Source: Micromonospora zingiberis (GTDB lineage Bacteria; Actinomycetota; Actinomycetes; Mycobacteriales; Micromonosporaceae). Taken from it: DNA of 64,000 nucleotides. Under the pieces are notes generated by a model. That model was not told where the DNA came from. It saw only the letters and a list, made by a program, of their open reading frames with translations, and made no database searches. Of this stretch, positions 38,723 through 50,086 are shown piece by piece. The stretch spans positions 121,656 to 185,655 of the forward strand of contig NZ_SJJR01000012.1 of the NCBI RefSeq assembly GCF_004331455.1. Reading direction: 5' to 3'. Made by a program: the position numbers and the translations under genes. The first letter of the stretch is position 1. Every line of letters begins with the position of its first letter.

Positions 38723-41329
38723 CTACTGCTTGAGCATGTTGTCCAGCAGCAGCGCGCACCGGATCACGCCGAGGTGGCTGTACGCCTGCGGGTGGTTGCC
38801 CAGGCCGCGCTCGGCCAGCGGGTCGTACTGCTCGGGCAGCAGGCCGGTCGGACCGGCCGTGTCGACCATCTGGAGGAAGAGTTCCTCGGCATCGGTACGC
38901 CGGCCGGTGCGCAGGTACGCCTCGATCAGCCAGGACGTGCAGATGTGGAAGCCGCCCTCCCGGCCGGGCAGGCCGTCGTCCCAGTGGTAGCGGTAGACGA
39001 CCGGGCCGCTGCGCAGATCCGCCTCGATCTTCAGCACGGTGGACAGGAAGCGCGGGTCGTCCCCGGGCAGCAGGCCGGACAGGCCGATCCAGAGCGAGGA
39101 GGCGTCCATGTCCTCGTCGCCGTACGCGACGCTGTACGCCTCGGCGTGCTCGTGCCAGCCGTACTCCAGCACGTTGGCGCCGATCCGGTCGCGCAGTTCC
39201 ACCCACTCGGGGCGGTCCTCGCCGCCGTGCTGACGGACCACGTGCAGCGCGCGATCGACGGTCATCCAGCACATCACCTTGGAGAAGATGTGGTGCCGGG
39301 GTGGCAGGCGGGCTTCCCAGATGCCGTGGTCGGGTTCGTGCCAGCGGCGACGGACCGCCTCGACCATGTTCTCCAGCACCCGCCATTCCTCGGCGCGCAC
39401 CGAGCCGCGTACGTCGGCGGTGGCCGCGATCAGGTCGGCGATCGGGCCGAAGACGTCCAACTGGAGTTGGTGGTTGGCGAGGTTGCCGACCCGTACCGGG
39501 CGGGAACCGGCGTACCCGGGCAGGGTGTCGATGACCGCTTCGGCACCCAGTTCGTAGCCGTCCACCGTGTAGAGCGGGTGCAGCCGTTCGGGGTGCCCGC
39601 CGGTGCGTTCGACGCACCCGTCGACCCAGCGTAGGAACGCCTCGGCCTCGGTGATCGAACCGAGGTCGACCAGGGCGCGAGCGGTCATCGCGGCGTCGCG
39701 CAGCCAGCAGTAGCGGTAGTCCCAGTTGCGGACGCCGCCGAGTTCCTCGGGAAGCGAGGTGGTCGCCGCGGCGAGGATCGAACCGGTCGCCTCGTGGCAG
39801 AGTCCGCGCAGCGTCAACGCGCTGCGGGCGACCAGGTCCCGGGCGGTGGTCGGCAGCCGCAGCGAGGCCACCCAGTCCTTCCAGGGGCGTTCGGCTGCGG
39901 CCTGCCGCTCGTGGATGGGCAGCCGGTGGTGTTCCAGGCTGTGCGTGCCGAAGCGCAGCTCCAGCACCACCTGCCCGCCGAGCGCGGCCAGGTCCACCAC
40001 CGCCTTGGCGCTCTCGTAGCCGCCGTCGTTGCCGACCTCCCACTGCACGCCGGGGGAGTAGAGCGCGACCGGCTCGTTGGAGCCGAGCACCAGCAGACCG
40101 TCGGCGAGCGGCTGGAGCTGCACGGCGACCTGCGCGAACTCCGGCCGGGGGGCGAACTCCAGCCGGGCCCGACCGGTGCCGGTGAGCACCCGGATCAGGG
40201 TGGAGTCGCCGGAGATGATCGCCGGGCCGTCGGGGGTGGTCTTCGGGTCGGGCTTGTCGAGCCAGTCGGTGACCGTCAGCCCCGACCAGCGGGTCTCCAC
40301 CGTCATGGTGCCCGAGCGGTAGCGCTGCCCCAGCGGAATGCCACCGCGTTCCGGGGCGACGCTGAAGTGCCCGGCCGGGCTGCCGCCGACCAGGTCGGCG
40401 AAGATCGCCGCCGAGTCGGGCTTGGGGTTGCACAGCCAGGTCACCTTGGCGTCGGGCGTGAGCAGTGCGACCGTACGCCCGTTGGCCAGCATCGAGTGCC
40501 GTTCGATCGGCACCGCGCGCTCGCCGAACAGCCAGTGTCGGCGGGTCTCCAGCAGTAGCCCGAGCGCCCGGGCCGCCTCGATCGGCTCGGCCACCCGGTA
40601 GTCGGCCCGGGTCTCACCGGGGCCGATCTTGATGCCGAGGTCCGGGCCGTGCAGGTTGCCGAAGGCGTTCTCGTCGGTGACGTCGTCGCCGATGAACAGC
40701 ACCGCGCTGGCCGAGAGCTGGGTGCGCAGCTGGTCGACCGCGGTGCCCTTGTGGGTGGCCACCACGGACAGCTCGATGACTTCCTTGCCCTGGGTGACGG
40801 TGACGTCCGGCCAGGTGGCGGGGCCGCTGCGGACCGCCTCGATGGCCGCGGCGGCGATCTCGGGATCGACCCCACGGGTGTGTACGGCGACACTCGCCGG
40901 CTTGCGTTCGAGGCGTACGCCCGGATGGCTCGTGGCGATCTCGCGCAGCGCGTCGCGCAGTCGGGTCCGCACCGCGATCAGCTCGGGGGAGAGTCGCTCG
41001 ACGAAGCCGATGTCGAACTCGGAGCCGTGGCTGCCGACCAGGTGGACCTCGCTGGGCAGCCGGGAGAGCGCGGCCAGGTCACGCAGCGCCCGGCCGGAGA
41101 CCACCGCCACGGTGGTCTGCGGCAGCGCGGCCAGGGCGCGCACCGCGGCGACCGACTCCGGCAGGGGTACGGCCTTGCTGGGGTCTTCCACGATCGGCGC
41201 CAGGGTGCCGTCGTAGTCGCAGGCGACCAGCAGCTGGGGCACCCGGGCGATGCGCCCGATGGCGGACCGCAGCTCCGGGTCCATGCTGCCCGCCGTGGGC
41301 ACGATGATCTCGTTGGAGGTGGCGCTCAC
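38723..41329 (-). CDS. otsB: Trehalose-6-phosphatase fused to GH15 glycosidase
   Basis: An 868-residue fusion. Residues 1-255 are an OtsB phosphatase of the HAD type (ACDYDGTLAPIVEDP with the nucleophile Asp, VVSGRALRDL, FIGDDVTDENAF). Residues about 265-868 are a glycoside hydrolase family 15 domain of the bacterial trehalase/glucoamylase group (RNWDYRYCWLRDAAMTARAL, then WEARLPPRHHIFSKVMCWMTVDRAL, then HLGVIRCALLLDN). The first half would make trehalose from trehalose-6-phosphate; the second may hydrolyse trehalose or related glucosides. The GTG start overlaps the otsA stop, so OtsA and this protein are co-translated. Confidence 0.92.
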   Translation of the reverse strand: MSATSNEIIVPTAGSMDPELRSAIGRIARVPQLLVACDYDGTLAPIVEDPSKAVPLPESVAAVRALAALPQTTVAVVSGRALRDLAALSRLPSEVHLVGSHGSEFDIGFVERLSPELIAVRTRLRDALREIATSHPGVRLERKPASVAVHTRGVDPEIAAAAIEAVRSGPATWPDVTVTQGKEVIELSVVATHKGTAVDQLRTQLSASAVLFIGDDVTDENAFGNLHGPDLGIKIGPGETRADYRVAEPIEAARALGLLLETRRHWLFGERAVPIERHSMLANGRTVALLTPDAKVTWLCNPKPDSAAIFADLVGGSPAGHFSVAPERGGIPLGQRYRSGTMTVETRWSGLTVTDWLDKPDPKTTPDGPAIISGDSTLIRVLTGTGRARLEFAPRPEFAQVAVQLQPLADGLLVLGSNEPVALYSPGVQWEVGNDGGYESAKAVVDLAALGGQVVLELRFGTHSLEHHRLPIHERQAAAERPWKDWVASLRLPTTARDLVARSALTLRGLCHEATGSILAAATTSLPEELGGVRNWDYRYCWLRDAAMTARALVDLGSITEAEAFLRWVDGCVERTGGHPERLHPLYTVDGYELGAEAVIDTLPGYAGSRPVRVGNLANHQLQLDVFGPIADLIAATADVRGSVRAEEWRVLENMVEAVRRRWHEPDHGIWEARLPPRHHIFSKVMCWMTVDRALHVVRQHGGEDRPEWVELRDRIGANVLEYGWHEHAEAYSVAYGDEDMDASSLWIGLSGLLPGDDPRFLSTVLKIEADLRSGPVVYRYHWDDGLPGREGGFHICTSWLIEAYLRTGRRTDAEELFLQMVDTAGPTGLLPEQYDPLAERGLGNHPQAYSHLGVIRCALLLDNMLKQ

Positions 41330-42726
41330 GCCGCCTCCATGTCGGGCACACCGAGTTCGGTGAGGAAGGACTTTGCCCAGTGCCCCACGTCATGGGTGCG
41401 CAAATGGCGTTGCATTGTCCGCATACGGCGACGAGCCTCCGGCTTCTCCACATGCACGGCCCGTAGCAGAGCGTCCTTGACCGCGTCGGGGTCGTGCGGG
41501 TTGCACAGGAACGCCTGACGCAGCTCGGTGGCCGCGCCGGCGAACTCACTGAGTACGAGTGCGCCCCCGTGGTCCGCCCGGGACGCGACGTACTCCTTGG
41601 CCACCAGGTTCATACCGTCTCGCAGCGGGGTCACCATCATCACGTCGGCGGCGGCGTACATCGCAGCCAGTTCGGTCCGACTGTACGACTGATGCAGATA
41701 ATGCACGGCCGGGACGCCGACCCGGCCGAATTCGCCATTAATCCGACCGACCTCGCGCTCGACCTTGACGCGAAGTGCCTGGTAGTGCTCGACGCGTTCG
41801 CGGCTCGGCGTGGCTACCTGCACCATAACAGCGTCGGGCACTGTCAACTTTCCGTCAGCCAGCAATTCGCGGAAGGCCTTGAGTCGCAACTCGATGCCCT
41901 TGGTGTAGTCGAGGCGGTCCACGCCCAGGATGATGGTGCGCGGGTTGCCCAGCTCCTCGCGGATCTCCTTGGCCCGGGCCTGGATCGCCGGGTCGGCGGC
42001 CAGCCGCTCCATCTCCTTGGTGTCGATCGAGATGGGGAAGGCGCCGGCCTTCACCTGGCGGCCGTCCACCTGGATCATCTGTCCCTCGTACCGCAGGCCG
42101 AGCAGGTGGCGGGCCAGCCGGACGAAGTTCTGCGCGGCCAGCCGCTGCTGGAACCCGACCAGGTCGGCGCCGAGCAGTCCGCGCAGGATCTCGGTGCGGA
42201 ACGGCATCTGCATGAACAGTTCGATCGGCGGGAACGGGATGTGCAGGAAGAAGCCGATCCGCAGGTCGGGGCGCAGCTCGCGGAGCATCGCCGGCACCAG
42301 TTGGAGCTGGTAGTCCTGGACCCACACCGTGGCACCCTCGGCCGCGACCTCCGCCGCCGCCTCCGCGAACCGGGCGTTGACCAGCCGGTACGCCTCACGC
42401 CAGCGGCGCTTGTAGGCGGGCGTCTCGACGGCGTCGTGGTAGAGCGGCCAGATGGTGGCGTTGGACTGGCCCTCGTAGTAGCGCTCCAGTTCCTCGGCGC
42501 TCAACGGCACCGGGTGCAGCCGGATGCCCTCCAGGTCGAACGGCTCGGGCGCGGCACCGGTGCCGCCGGCCCAGCCGACCCAGGTGCCCCGGTGCTCGGC
42601 GAGTACGGGGTGCAGGGCGGTGACCAGCCCGCCGGGGCTGCGTCGCCACTGCCGTCCCTCGGGTGTGCTCACCTCGTCGACCGGTAGGCGGTTCGCCACA
42701 ACGACAAAGGAGCTACGGACGGTCAC
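41326..42726 (-). CDS. otsA: Trehalose-6-phosphate synthase
   Basis: A 466-residue GT20 glycosyltransferase joining a nucleotide-activated glucose to glucose-6-phosphate. Signatures are FVVVANRLPVDEV, SPGGLVTALHPVL, WVQDYQLQLVPAMLRELRP, FFLHIPFPPIELF, LGVDRLDYTKGIELRLKAF and VMMVTPLRDGMNLVAKEY. GTG 42726 follows GGAGG at good spacing and is preferred over an upstream in-frame start. It heads a two-gene operon with the OtsB-GH15 fusion. Confidence 0.96.
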   Translation of the reverse strand: MTVRSSFVVVANRLPVDEVSTPEGRQWRRSPGGLVTALHPVLAEHRGTWVGWAGGTGAAPEPFDLEGIRLHPVPLSAEELERYYEGQSNATIWPLYHDAVETPAYKRRWREAYRLVNARFAEAAAEVAAEGATVWVQDYQLQLVPAMLRELRPDLRIGFFLHIPFPPIELFMQMPFRTEILRGLLGADLVGFQQRLAAQNFVRLARHLLGLRYEGQMIQVDGRQVKAGAFPISIDTKEMERLAADPAIQARAKEIREELGNPRTIILGVDRLDYTKGIELRLKAFRELLADGKLTVPDAVMVQVATPSRERVEHYQALRVKVEREVGRINGEFGRVGVPAVHYLHQSYSRTELAAMYAAADVMMVTPLRDGMNLVAKEYVASRADHGGALVLSEFAGAATELRQAFLCNPHDPDAVKDALLRAVHVEKPEARRRMRTMQRHLRTHDVGHWAKSFLTELGVPDMEAA

Positions 42727-43049
42727 GATCGGCCACCTCCGGGTTGCTGACGGGTCCACCGCGATGAGCGTACTGAGCGTAGCTGCGGCGTCTGTTGCTC
42801 AGTGCCGGAGTCACGTACCCGTCCCAGACCGACCGAACCTCGCACGTGATCATGCTGACAGGTCGCCGGCCCGGCGTCCGGGCAACCCCGCCAGCGGGCG
42901 GGGCGATGTGGGCATGGCCCGGTGGACCTGTCAGGATTGACGATGGCGTGCGCGCGGCCGGCTCCCGGTCGCGGCGGCGGGTGACGAAACGCCCCGCGCC
43001 CCGCACCACGCAAATCAGCGAACGAGTACCGACGGAGGTAGCCCGCACC
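42727..43049. other. Divergent promoter region otsA/ettA
   Basis: No gene is supported. A 10-bp inverted repeat, ctgacaggtc (42855-42864) with gacctgtcag (42925-42934), is spaced by 60 bases and could be a looping or paired operator. No convincing -10/-35 pair was found. Confidence 0.4.
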
Positions 43050-44726
<1,677 letters not shown>

Positions 44727-44742
44727 TCGGCGGCCGATCGTC

Positions 44743-45189
44743 GTGGCTGACCGGTTTGTCTACCACTGCACCCTGCGGTGGTCCGACCTGGACGCGTACG
44801 GCCACGTCAACAACGCCCGCTTCCTCACCCTGTACGAGGAGGCCCGGGTGGCGTTGATGTTCGTCGGTGCCCGCGCACAGGGCGTCGACTCGTTCGCCGA
44901 CGGAGTGGTGATCCGTCGGCACGAGGTCGACTACCTGCGCCCGGTCGACTACGCCCTGGGCCGGGCCACCGCCGAGGCGGCCCCCACCGTACGGATCGAA
45001 CTCTGGGTGGAGCAGGTCCGCGCCGCCTCCTTCGCCATCGGTTACGAGATGTACGACGGCGAGCTGCTGGTGAGTCGGGCGCGCTCGGTCCTCGTCCCGT
45101 TCGACCTGGCCCAGCAGCTGCCCCGGCGACTCAGCGACCAGGAGCGCTCGTTCCTGCTCGGGTACGCCCCGGACGGCGGCGCGGCATGA
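44743..45189 (+). CDS. Hotdog-fold acyl-CoA thioesterase
   Basis: A 148-residue protein of the 4-hydroxybenzoyl-CoA thioesterase/YbgC type: TLRWSDLDAYGHVNNARFL has the catalytic Asp and the following GHVNN loop. GTG 44743 stands 17 bases after the ettA stop. Acyl-CoA hydrolysis is expected; the natural substrate is unknown. Its stop overlaps the next gene (ATGA). Confidence 0.88.
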   Translation: MADRFVYHCTLRWSDLDAYGHVNNARFLTLYEEARVALMFVGARAQGVDSFADGVVIRRHEVDYLRPVDYALGRATAEAAPTVRIELWVEQVRAASFAIGYEMYDGELLVSRARSVLVPFDLAQQLPRRLSDQERSFLLGYAPDGGAA

Positions 45190-45902
45190 GCGCGGGCGAC
45201 GCTGCCGGCCAGCCGGATCCGGGCGCCCCGGGACACGGGATCGAGGGCATCGCCGACGCCGGGGCCTTCCTGGCCCGGCTGGTCCGGCTGGAGCCGGCCG
45301 CCCTGGTGCGGCTGCGCCCGGCCGGTGCGCCGGGGCGTACCGCCCTCTGGGCCCGGCTGCCCTGGGCGGTGCTGGCCGTGCGTACCGTCGCCGGGCCGGG
45401 AGCCGGGGACGTCACCGTCACGGCCGGAGAGTTGCTCGCCGAGCTGTCGGCGGGCCGGGCCCGGCTGCCCGCCGCGCGGGATGCCCAGTGGCGCTGGCCG
45501 CTGCCGCCGACGGCCAGCCGGCCGGTGGAGATCCTGCCGGGCGGGGAGCTGCGCCGGCTCGCCGACGCTGCCGCCGGCACCCTGCGGGAGGCCGCGACGC
45601 ACGGCGTCGCCGGCCGGGCGGTGGGGCAGCGGGCGCTGCGCGACGCGCTGCTGGACCACGTCGCGGTGGTGGTCACGCCGGACGACGTGCCTGACCGTCC
45701 GGTGGAGGTGACCCAGCGGATGGTGCAGGGATTGGTCAGGATGGGGTTCCTCGGTCCCCCGGAGGGTTCGTCGGGCACCGACGAGGTGCGGGTACGGACG
45801 GCTGGTCGTTGGGTCGGGCTGGTGGGACCGTACGGAGCCGTCTGGTCGCAGAAGGCCACGGATCTTGTCGTACGGCCGTTTGCTGCTCGGCCGAAAGTAT
45901 GA
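45186..45902 (+). CDS. Uncharacterised actinobacterial protein
   Basis: A 238-residue cytosolic protein coupled to the thioesterase by an ATGA overlap. It is Ala/Arg-rich with a mid-region AVRTVAGPGAGDVTVTAGELLAEL and a C-terminal RVRTAGRWVGLVGPYG. I recognise no domain. The arrangement ettA, thioesterase, this gene looks like one transcription unit. Confidence 0.7.
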   Translation: MSAGDAAGQPDPGAPGHGIEGIADAGAFLARLVRLEPAALVRLRPAGAPGRTALWARLPWAVLAVRTVAGPGAGDVTVTAGELLAELSAGRARLPAARDAQWRWPLPPTASRPVEILPGGELRRLADAAAGTLREAATHGVAGRAVGQRALRDALLDHVAVVVTPDDVPDRPVEVTQRMVQGLVRMGFLGPPEGSSGTDEVRVRTAGRWVGLVGPYGAVWSQKATDLVVRPFAARPKV

Positions 45903-46177
45903 CTACCTATCAACCTTCTGGTTTGGGGCTGGCGTTGGGGGGATGCTTCGTTCCGGCTGTCCGGGTACCGTCCATCCTCGGATCCAACCCACCGTAGGCG
46001 ACTGGATCCGCTGGGGAGTGAGGTGCGCGAGCGATGCCGTGGTGGTCATGGCGCCCCGGTCCCGCCAGTGGCGGCGACCCGGGAACTCGAAGCAGGGTCA
46101 CGGTGGAGGACGCCGTCCGAGTCGGGCCGCCGACGCCCCGCCAACCCGGGGACGACTGTCCGGGCGGGGAGCATCCG

Positions 46178-46618
46178 TTGATCGCCGACATGCCGGCGAC
46201 CGTCGAACCGGTCACCCTGCGCCGCATCTGCGACGCGCTCGACCTGCTCGACGTCCGCTACCTCGCCGACGGGGACGGCAACCTGCTGGCCATGTGGGAG
46301 CGGCACGCCGTGCTGGTCACCCTGGAGGGCCCCGAGGACGAGATCCTGGTGCTCCGCGCCCGCCCGCACGCGACCGTGCCGCCGGACTGGGCCGACCGGG
46401 CCTACCGGGTGGTCAACGAGTGGAACCACACCCGGCGCTTCTGCAAGGCGTACGTGGGCGACGCCACCGAGCGGGGACAGCTGCCGATCTACGCCGAGTT
46501 GCAGGTGCCGCTCGCCGCGGGTACCCACGACGCGCTCCTGGTCGAGTTGCTGGACTGTGGAGCGGCCGTCGCCACGAGCTTCGTCGACTGGTTGCACGAC
46601 GAGGGCGCCCTGCTCTGA
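46178..46618 (+). CDS. YbjN domain protein
   Basis: About 146 residues. The start is uncertain: TTG 46178 has ggggag at the right distance; the frame is open far upstream. The domain (VTLRRICDALDLLDVRYLAD, then DWADRAYRVVNEWNHTRRFCKAYV) is typical of YbjN proteins, chaperone-like folds of unclear function. It is probably cytosolic. No operon partner in the same direction. Confidence 0.78.
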   Translation: MIADMPATVEPVTLRRICDALDLLDVRYLADGDGNLLAMWERHAVLVTLEGPEDEILVLRARPHATVPPDWADRAYRVVNEWNHTRRFCKAYVGDATERGQLPIYAELQVPLAAGTHDALLVELLDCGAAVATSFVDWLHDEGALL

Positions 46619-46677
46619 CGGGCGCCCCGGTGTACCGGGTCGTGGCCGACCCCGAGGCTGTCGGGTGGTCCGTGCGG

Positions 46678-47103
46678 CTACCCCGAGACGGCCGGGTCCT
46701 CCATCGCGTTCACCATGAAGTATGCCGCCCGCTCCAGGTAGTTCCAGAGTTCGGTGGCGGTCGCCGCCGGCAGGTCGAGGCTGTCGACCGCGCGGCGCAT
46801 GTGGCGCAGCCAGGCGTCACGTTCGGCCCCGCCGATCCGGAACGGTGCGTGCCGCATCCGCAGCCGGGGGTGCCCCCGTTGCGCGGAGTACGTGTTCGGG
46901 CCGCCCCAGTACTGCATGAGGAACAGCCGCATCCGGTCGGCGGCCGGCCCCAGATCCTCGGGATACATCGGGCGCAGCAGCGGGTCGGTGGCGATGCCGG
47001 CGTAGAACTCGTCGACCAGCTTGCGGAACGTGGGCTCGCCGCCGACGGCGTCGTACAGCGTCACCGCCTCGCCGCGGGATTCGGACTCACCTGCGGGATT
47101 CAC
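46678..47103 (-). CDS. glbO: Truncated hemoglobin, group II (GlbO type)
   Basis: About 141 residues (GTG 47103; a shorter 127-residue form from GTG 47061 is possible). The globin fold has the proximal His in RMRHAPFRI, the CD-region YWGGPNTYS and the group II Trp in RDAWLRHM. Such proteins bind oxygen or nitric oxide and help peroxide or NO metabolism. It converges on the YbjN gene, with 59 bases between the stops. Confidence 0.9.
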   Translation of the reverse strand: MNPAGESESRGEAVTLYDAVGGEPTFRKLVDEFYAGIATDPLLRPMYPEDLGPAADRMRLFLMQYWGGPNTYSAQRGHPRLRMRHAPFRIGGAERDAWLRHMRRAVDSLDLPAATATELWNYLERAAYFMVNAMEDPAVSG

Positions 47104-47160
47104 GCTCCCATCCTGCCAGGCGCGGCCGACCGGTGACCGGGCCGGGACGTGCCGGGCCCG

Positions 47161-47218
47161 GTGGTTCAGGTCACCGCGTGCCGGGGCCGGTGGTTCAGGT
47201 CACCGCGTGCCGCGGCCG
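47161..47218. repeat. 29-bp tandem duplication at MFS gene end
   Basis: Two adjacent units starting gtggttcaggtcaccgcgtg (47161-47189 and 47190-47218) differ at one base. The duplication includes the stop codon of the MFS gene, so a second in-frame-like stop region stands just downstream. A recent local duplication is likely. Confidence 0.8.
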
Positions 47219-48550
47219 GCCCCCACCGATGTTCCCCGGGCCCGGATCGTCCGGCGGAGCCGGCGGCGTGGCCGCACCCGCAGGGCTCAACTGGGCTGCT
47301 CGGACGGTGGCATCCACCGTCTGCGGGTCGGGCCAGCGTCGGGCGACGATCGCCATCAGCACCACCCCGGCGGCGCTCCACAGCCCCACCACCAGCGGGA
47401 TCGGGTAGCGCTCGGCGAGCAGGCCGGTCGTCAGTACCGCCGCACCCTGGATGACCTGGATGCCGGTGGCCATCACGCCGAAGGCCCGGGCCCGGAAGCC
47501 GTGCGGCAGCGCCCGGATGAAGAGGCCGTTCGCCACCGGCAGGATGCCGGCGACCGCGAACCCGCAGGCGGCGGCGAGCAACGCCACCACCGCTGGCGGC
47601 GGATCGAGCAGCGCGGGCACCAGGACCAGCGGCGCGAGCACCGCCAGGGGACGTAGCAGGGCGAGCCGCCGGGCCGGCGCGACCGCCCGCCCCATCAGCA
47701 GCCCGCCGAGAATGAACCCCACCGGGTTGGACGCCATGATCAGGGCCTGGGCCATGCCCGCGTGCATCCCGGCGTCGGCGCGCTCGTTCGCCCAGGCCGC
47801 CGCCAGCCCTTCGGGGACGATGGAGAACAGCATGGCGCCGAAGACGAGTACCGCGATCGCCCGCAGTACCGGGGTACGGAAGACCAACCGGAACCCGTCG
47901 GCGGTCTCCCGAAGCAGATGACTGCGGTGCCCGCTGGTCATCGCCGGCGCCCGGTTACGGGTCCCGAAGCGGACGAGTACCGCCGAGACGGCGAAGGCAG
48001 CCGCGTTCATCAGCAGCGCGGCGGTGGTGTTGACGGTCGCCACCGCGGCGCCGAGCAGGTAACCGACCACCTGGGCGGCCTGCCCGACGCTGGCGTTGAT
48101 CGAGAGCCCGACGACGAGTCGGTCGCCGGGCAGGATCAGCGGCATCAGCGCGGATCGCGCCGCCTGGCTCGGTGGGTTCGCCAGGGTGGTGGCGAACAGG
48201 AGGGCCAGGATCACCGGCACCGGCATCCCCGGGATGGCGATGAGCAGCATCAGCGCCATCCGGATGAGATCGCAGACCACCATGACCTGGCGGTAGCGGT
48301 GCCGTTCGGCGATCGTGGCCAGCAGTGGCCCGCCGATCAGCCAGGGCAGGTAGCTCACCGCGAAGGCAGCGGCCGAGAGCGCGACGGATTCGGTCTCCCG
48401 GTAGACGAGCAGAGTGACCGCTGCCTTGGCGACGTAGTCGCCGATCCAGGTCAACGTGTTGGCCAGGAAGATGGCTCGGTACTCACCCTGGGCGAAGACC
48501 TCACGGAAGGTGGCCGGACCTTCCGGAGGAGGCCGCTCCTCCGACACCAT
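47195..48550 (-). CDS. MFS transporter, enterobactin exporter-like
   Basis: A 451-residue major facilitator with about 12 hydrophobic segments and the basic loop ERHRYRQVMVVCDLIRMA after helix 2-3. It belongs to the MFS group of EntS-like or macrolide-type exporters (FLANTLTWIGDYVAKAAVTLLV). ATG 48550 or ATG 48559 could start it; GTG 48547 has the best-placed GGAGG. The Pro/Gly tail ends HAVT in a duplicated segment. The substrate cannot be told. Confidence 0.85.
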   Translation of the reverse strand: MVSEERPPPEGPATFREVFAQGEYRAIFLANTLTWIGDYVAKAAVTLLVYRETESVALSAAAFAVSYLPWLIGGPLLATIAERHRYRQVMVVCDLIRMALMLLIAIPGMPVPVILALLFATTLANPPSQAARSALMPLILPGDRLVVGLSINASVGQAAQVVGYLLGAAVATVNTTAALLMNAAAFAVSAVLVRFGTRNRAPAMTSGHRSHLLRETADGFRLVFRTPVLRAIAVLVFGAMLFSIVPEGLAAAWANERADAGMHAGMAQALIMASNPVGFILGGLLMGRAVAPARRLALLRPLAVLAPLVLVPALLDPPPAVVALLAAACGFAVAGILPVANGLFIRALPHGFRARAFGVMATGIQVIQGAAVLTTGLLAERYPIPLVVGLWSAAGVVLMAIVARRWPDPQTVDATVRAAQLSPAGAATPPAPPDDPGPGNIGGGRPRHAVT

Positions 48551-48773
48551 CGCCTCCATCGTCCGGTGGCAGGCCACTCGTGATGGCCGCCCCGAGACCA
48601 TCGTCAGATCTACGAATCAGCGAGGACGTGACCACGCTCGGGGAGCGCGTGCACCGGATTCTGCCCGATCGTCTGACAACTGGCTAGGGCGAACGGTTGG
48701 ATCGTCGCATCTCCGACTGAACGAACGGACGATACCCGAGGGGCTGCACGGCCGCGACCCCCCACCGTTCTGC

Positions 48774-49832
48774 TCAGGTGGCGCCACCCTGACCGGTCTC
48801 GTTGTCGTCCCGGTTGTACGCACCCGGCAGGACCCGACCGGCCGCGATCCGGGCGGTGATCCCCGAGTTCTCCAGCGCCTCGGCGAGCCGGCGGCGCAAC
48901 TCGCGGGACACCGCGGACTGCCCGTCGGCGGTGGTCTTGGCCACCGTACGGATCACCGTGCCGTCCACCGTTATCTGCTCCACACCCAGCACCTCGGGCG
49001 GCTCGACGATCGACGGCGCCAACTCCGGATCCACCGCGACCGAGGTGGCGGCGGTACGCAGCACCGCCGTGGCCTCCTCGGTGCTGGCGAAGCCGATCGG
49101 CAGGTCGACCACCACCAGGGCCCAACCCTGGCTCTTGTTGCCCACCCGGACGACCTCGCCGTTGCGGATGTACCAGAGCACCCCCCGCCCGTCACGGACG
49201 GTGGTGACCCGTAGGCCGACCGCCTCGACCACGCCGCTCGCCTCGCCGAGGTCGACGTTGTCGCCGACCCCGTACTGGTCCTCGATCAACATGAACAACC
49301 CGGCGATCAGGTCCTTGACCAGGCTCTGCGCCCCGAAGCCGAGCGCCACACCGGCGATGCCGGCGCTGGCCAGCAGCGGTGCCAGGTCGAAACTGAACTC
49401 CTTGAGCACCATCAGTACGGCGATACCGAAGACGAACGCGGTGCTCAGGCTGCGCAGTACCGAACCGATCGCCTCGGCGCGTTGCCGGCGTCGCTCCGGA
49501 ATGAACTCGCCGGGCTCGGTGGCCGCGCTCGGGATGCGTTCGCGCAGCGGGCGGAGCATGGTCGGCACGCCCGCGTCGGTGGTGGTGCGCACCAGCCGGC
49601 GGATCGTGCGTTGCACCAGCCACCGGGCGGCGATCGCCAGCAGCAGGATCAGGGTGATCCGCAGCGGCTTGATCAGAATCCAGTAGCTGCCCTCGGCGAA
49701 CCACACCGAACCGGTCAGGTCGTACGCCCACTCGCAGAGGCTCAGGCTCTCTTCGATGCACTCCGGGCTGGGGGTGTCCTCCGGGCCTGGCGGGGGCGTG
49801 GCAGGGGCGGGGCTGAGCATGCTGACGGTCAC
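48774..49832 (-). CDS. MscS family mechanosensitive channel
   Basis: About 352 residues (GTG 49832; ATG 49820 and TTG 49850 are alternatives). An N-terminal helix pair (about 50-75 and 130-150), then the pore-lining helix with LASAGIAGVALGFGAQSLVKDLIAGLFML and the beta domain VGDNVDLGEASGVVEAVGLRVTTVRD are typical MscS. It opens under membrane tension to release solutes after osmotic down-shock. The N-terminus has a Cys pair outside the usual core. Confidence 0.92.
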   Translation of the reverse strand: MTVSMLSPAPATPPPGPEDTPSPECIEESLSLCEWAYDLTGSVWFAEGSYWILIKPLRITLILLLAIAARWLVQRTIRRLVRTTTDAGVPTMLRPLRERIPSAATEPGEFIPERRRQRAEAIGSVLRSLSTAFVFGIAVLMVLKEFSFDLAPLLASAGIAGVALGFGAQSLVKDLIAGLFMLIEDQYGVGDNVDLGEASGVVEAVGLRVTTVRDGRGVLWYIRNGEVVRVGNKSQGWALVVVDLPIGFASTEEATAVLRTAATSVAVDPELAPSIVEPPEVLGVEQITVDGTVIRTVAKTTADGQSAVSRELRRRLAEALENSGITARIAAGRVLPGAYNRDDNETGQGGAT

Positions 49833-50086
49833 CCTGTTTTCGTACCGCAACCCTCCGGTCGCCCGGCGACCGACCCACCGGCGGGTGACGGCGGCGGCCC
49901 GGCGCCGATCGCTCGCGAAAGCTTCGCCAGGTACCCAGGATTAGTGCGTGCATTCGCCGGTCCGATCAGGGACGATTGGCGCAACGGACGTCGGTGATCC
50001 GGCCGGCGTCGACGTGGTGTACGGCCGTGGCCGGCACCGGTCGGCGGTGGCGAGTGTGATAGCCGCTTGACCGGGAGGGTGACGCG

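Noticed and set aside
38142..40433. Minus-strand open frame of 763 codons
   Set aside because: Out of frame with the OtsB-GH15 gene, Arg/Pro-rich composition and no domain; a frame shadow.
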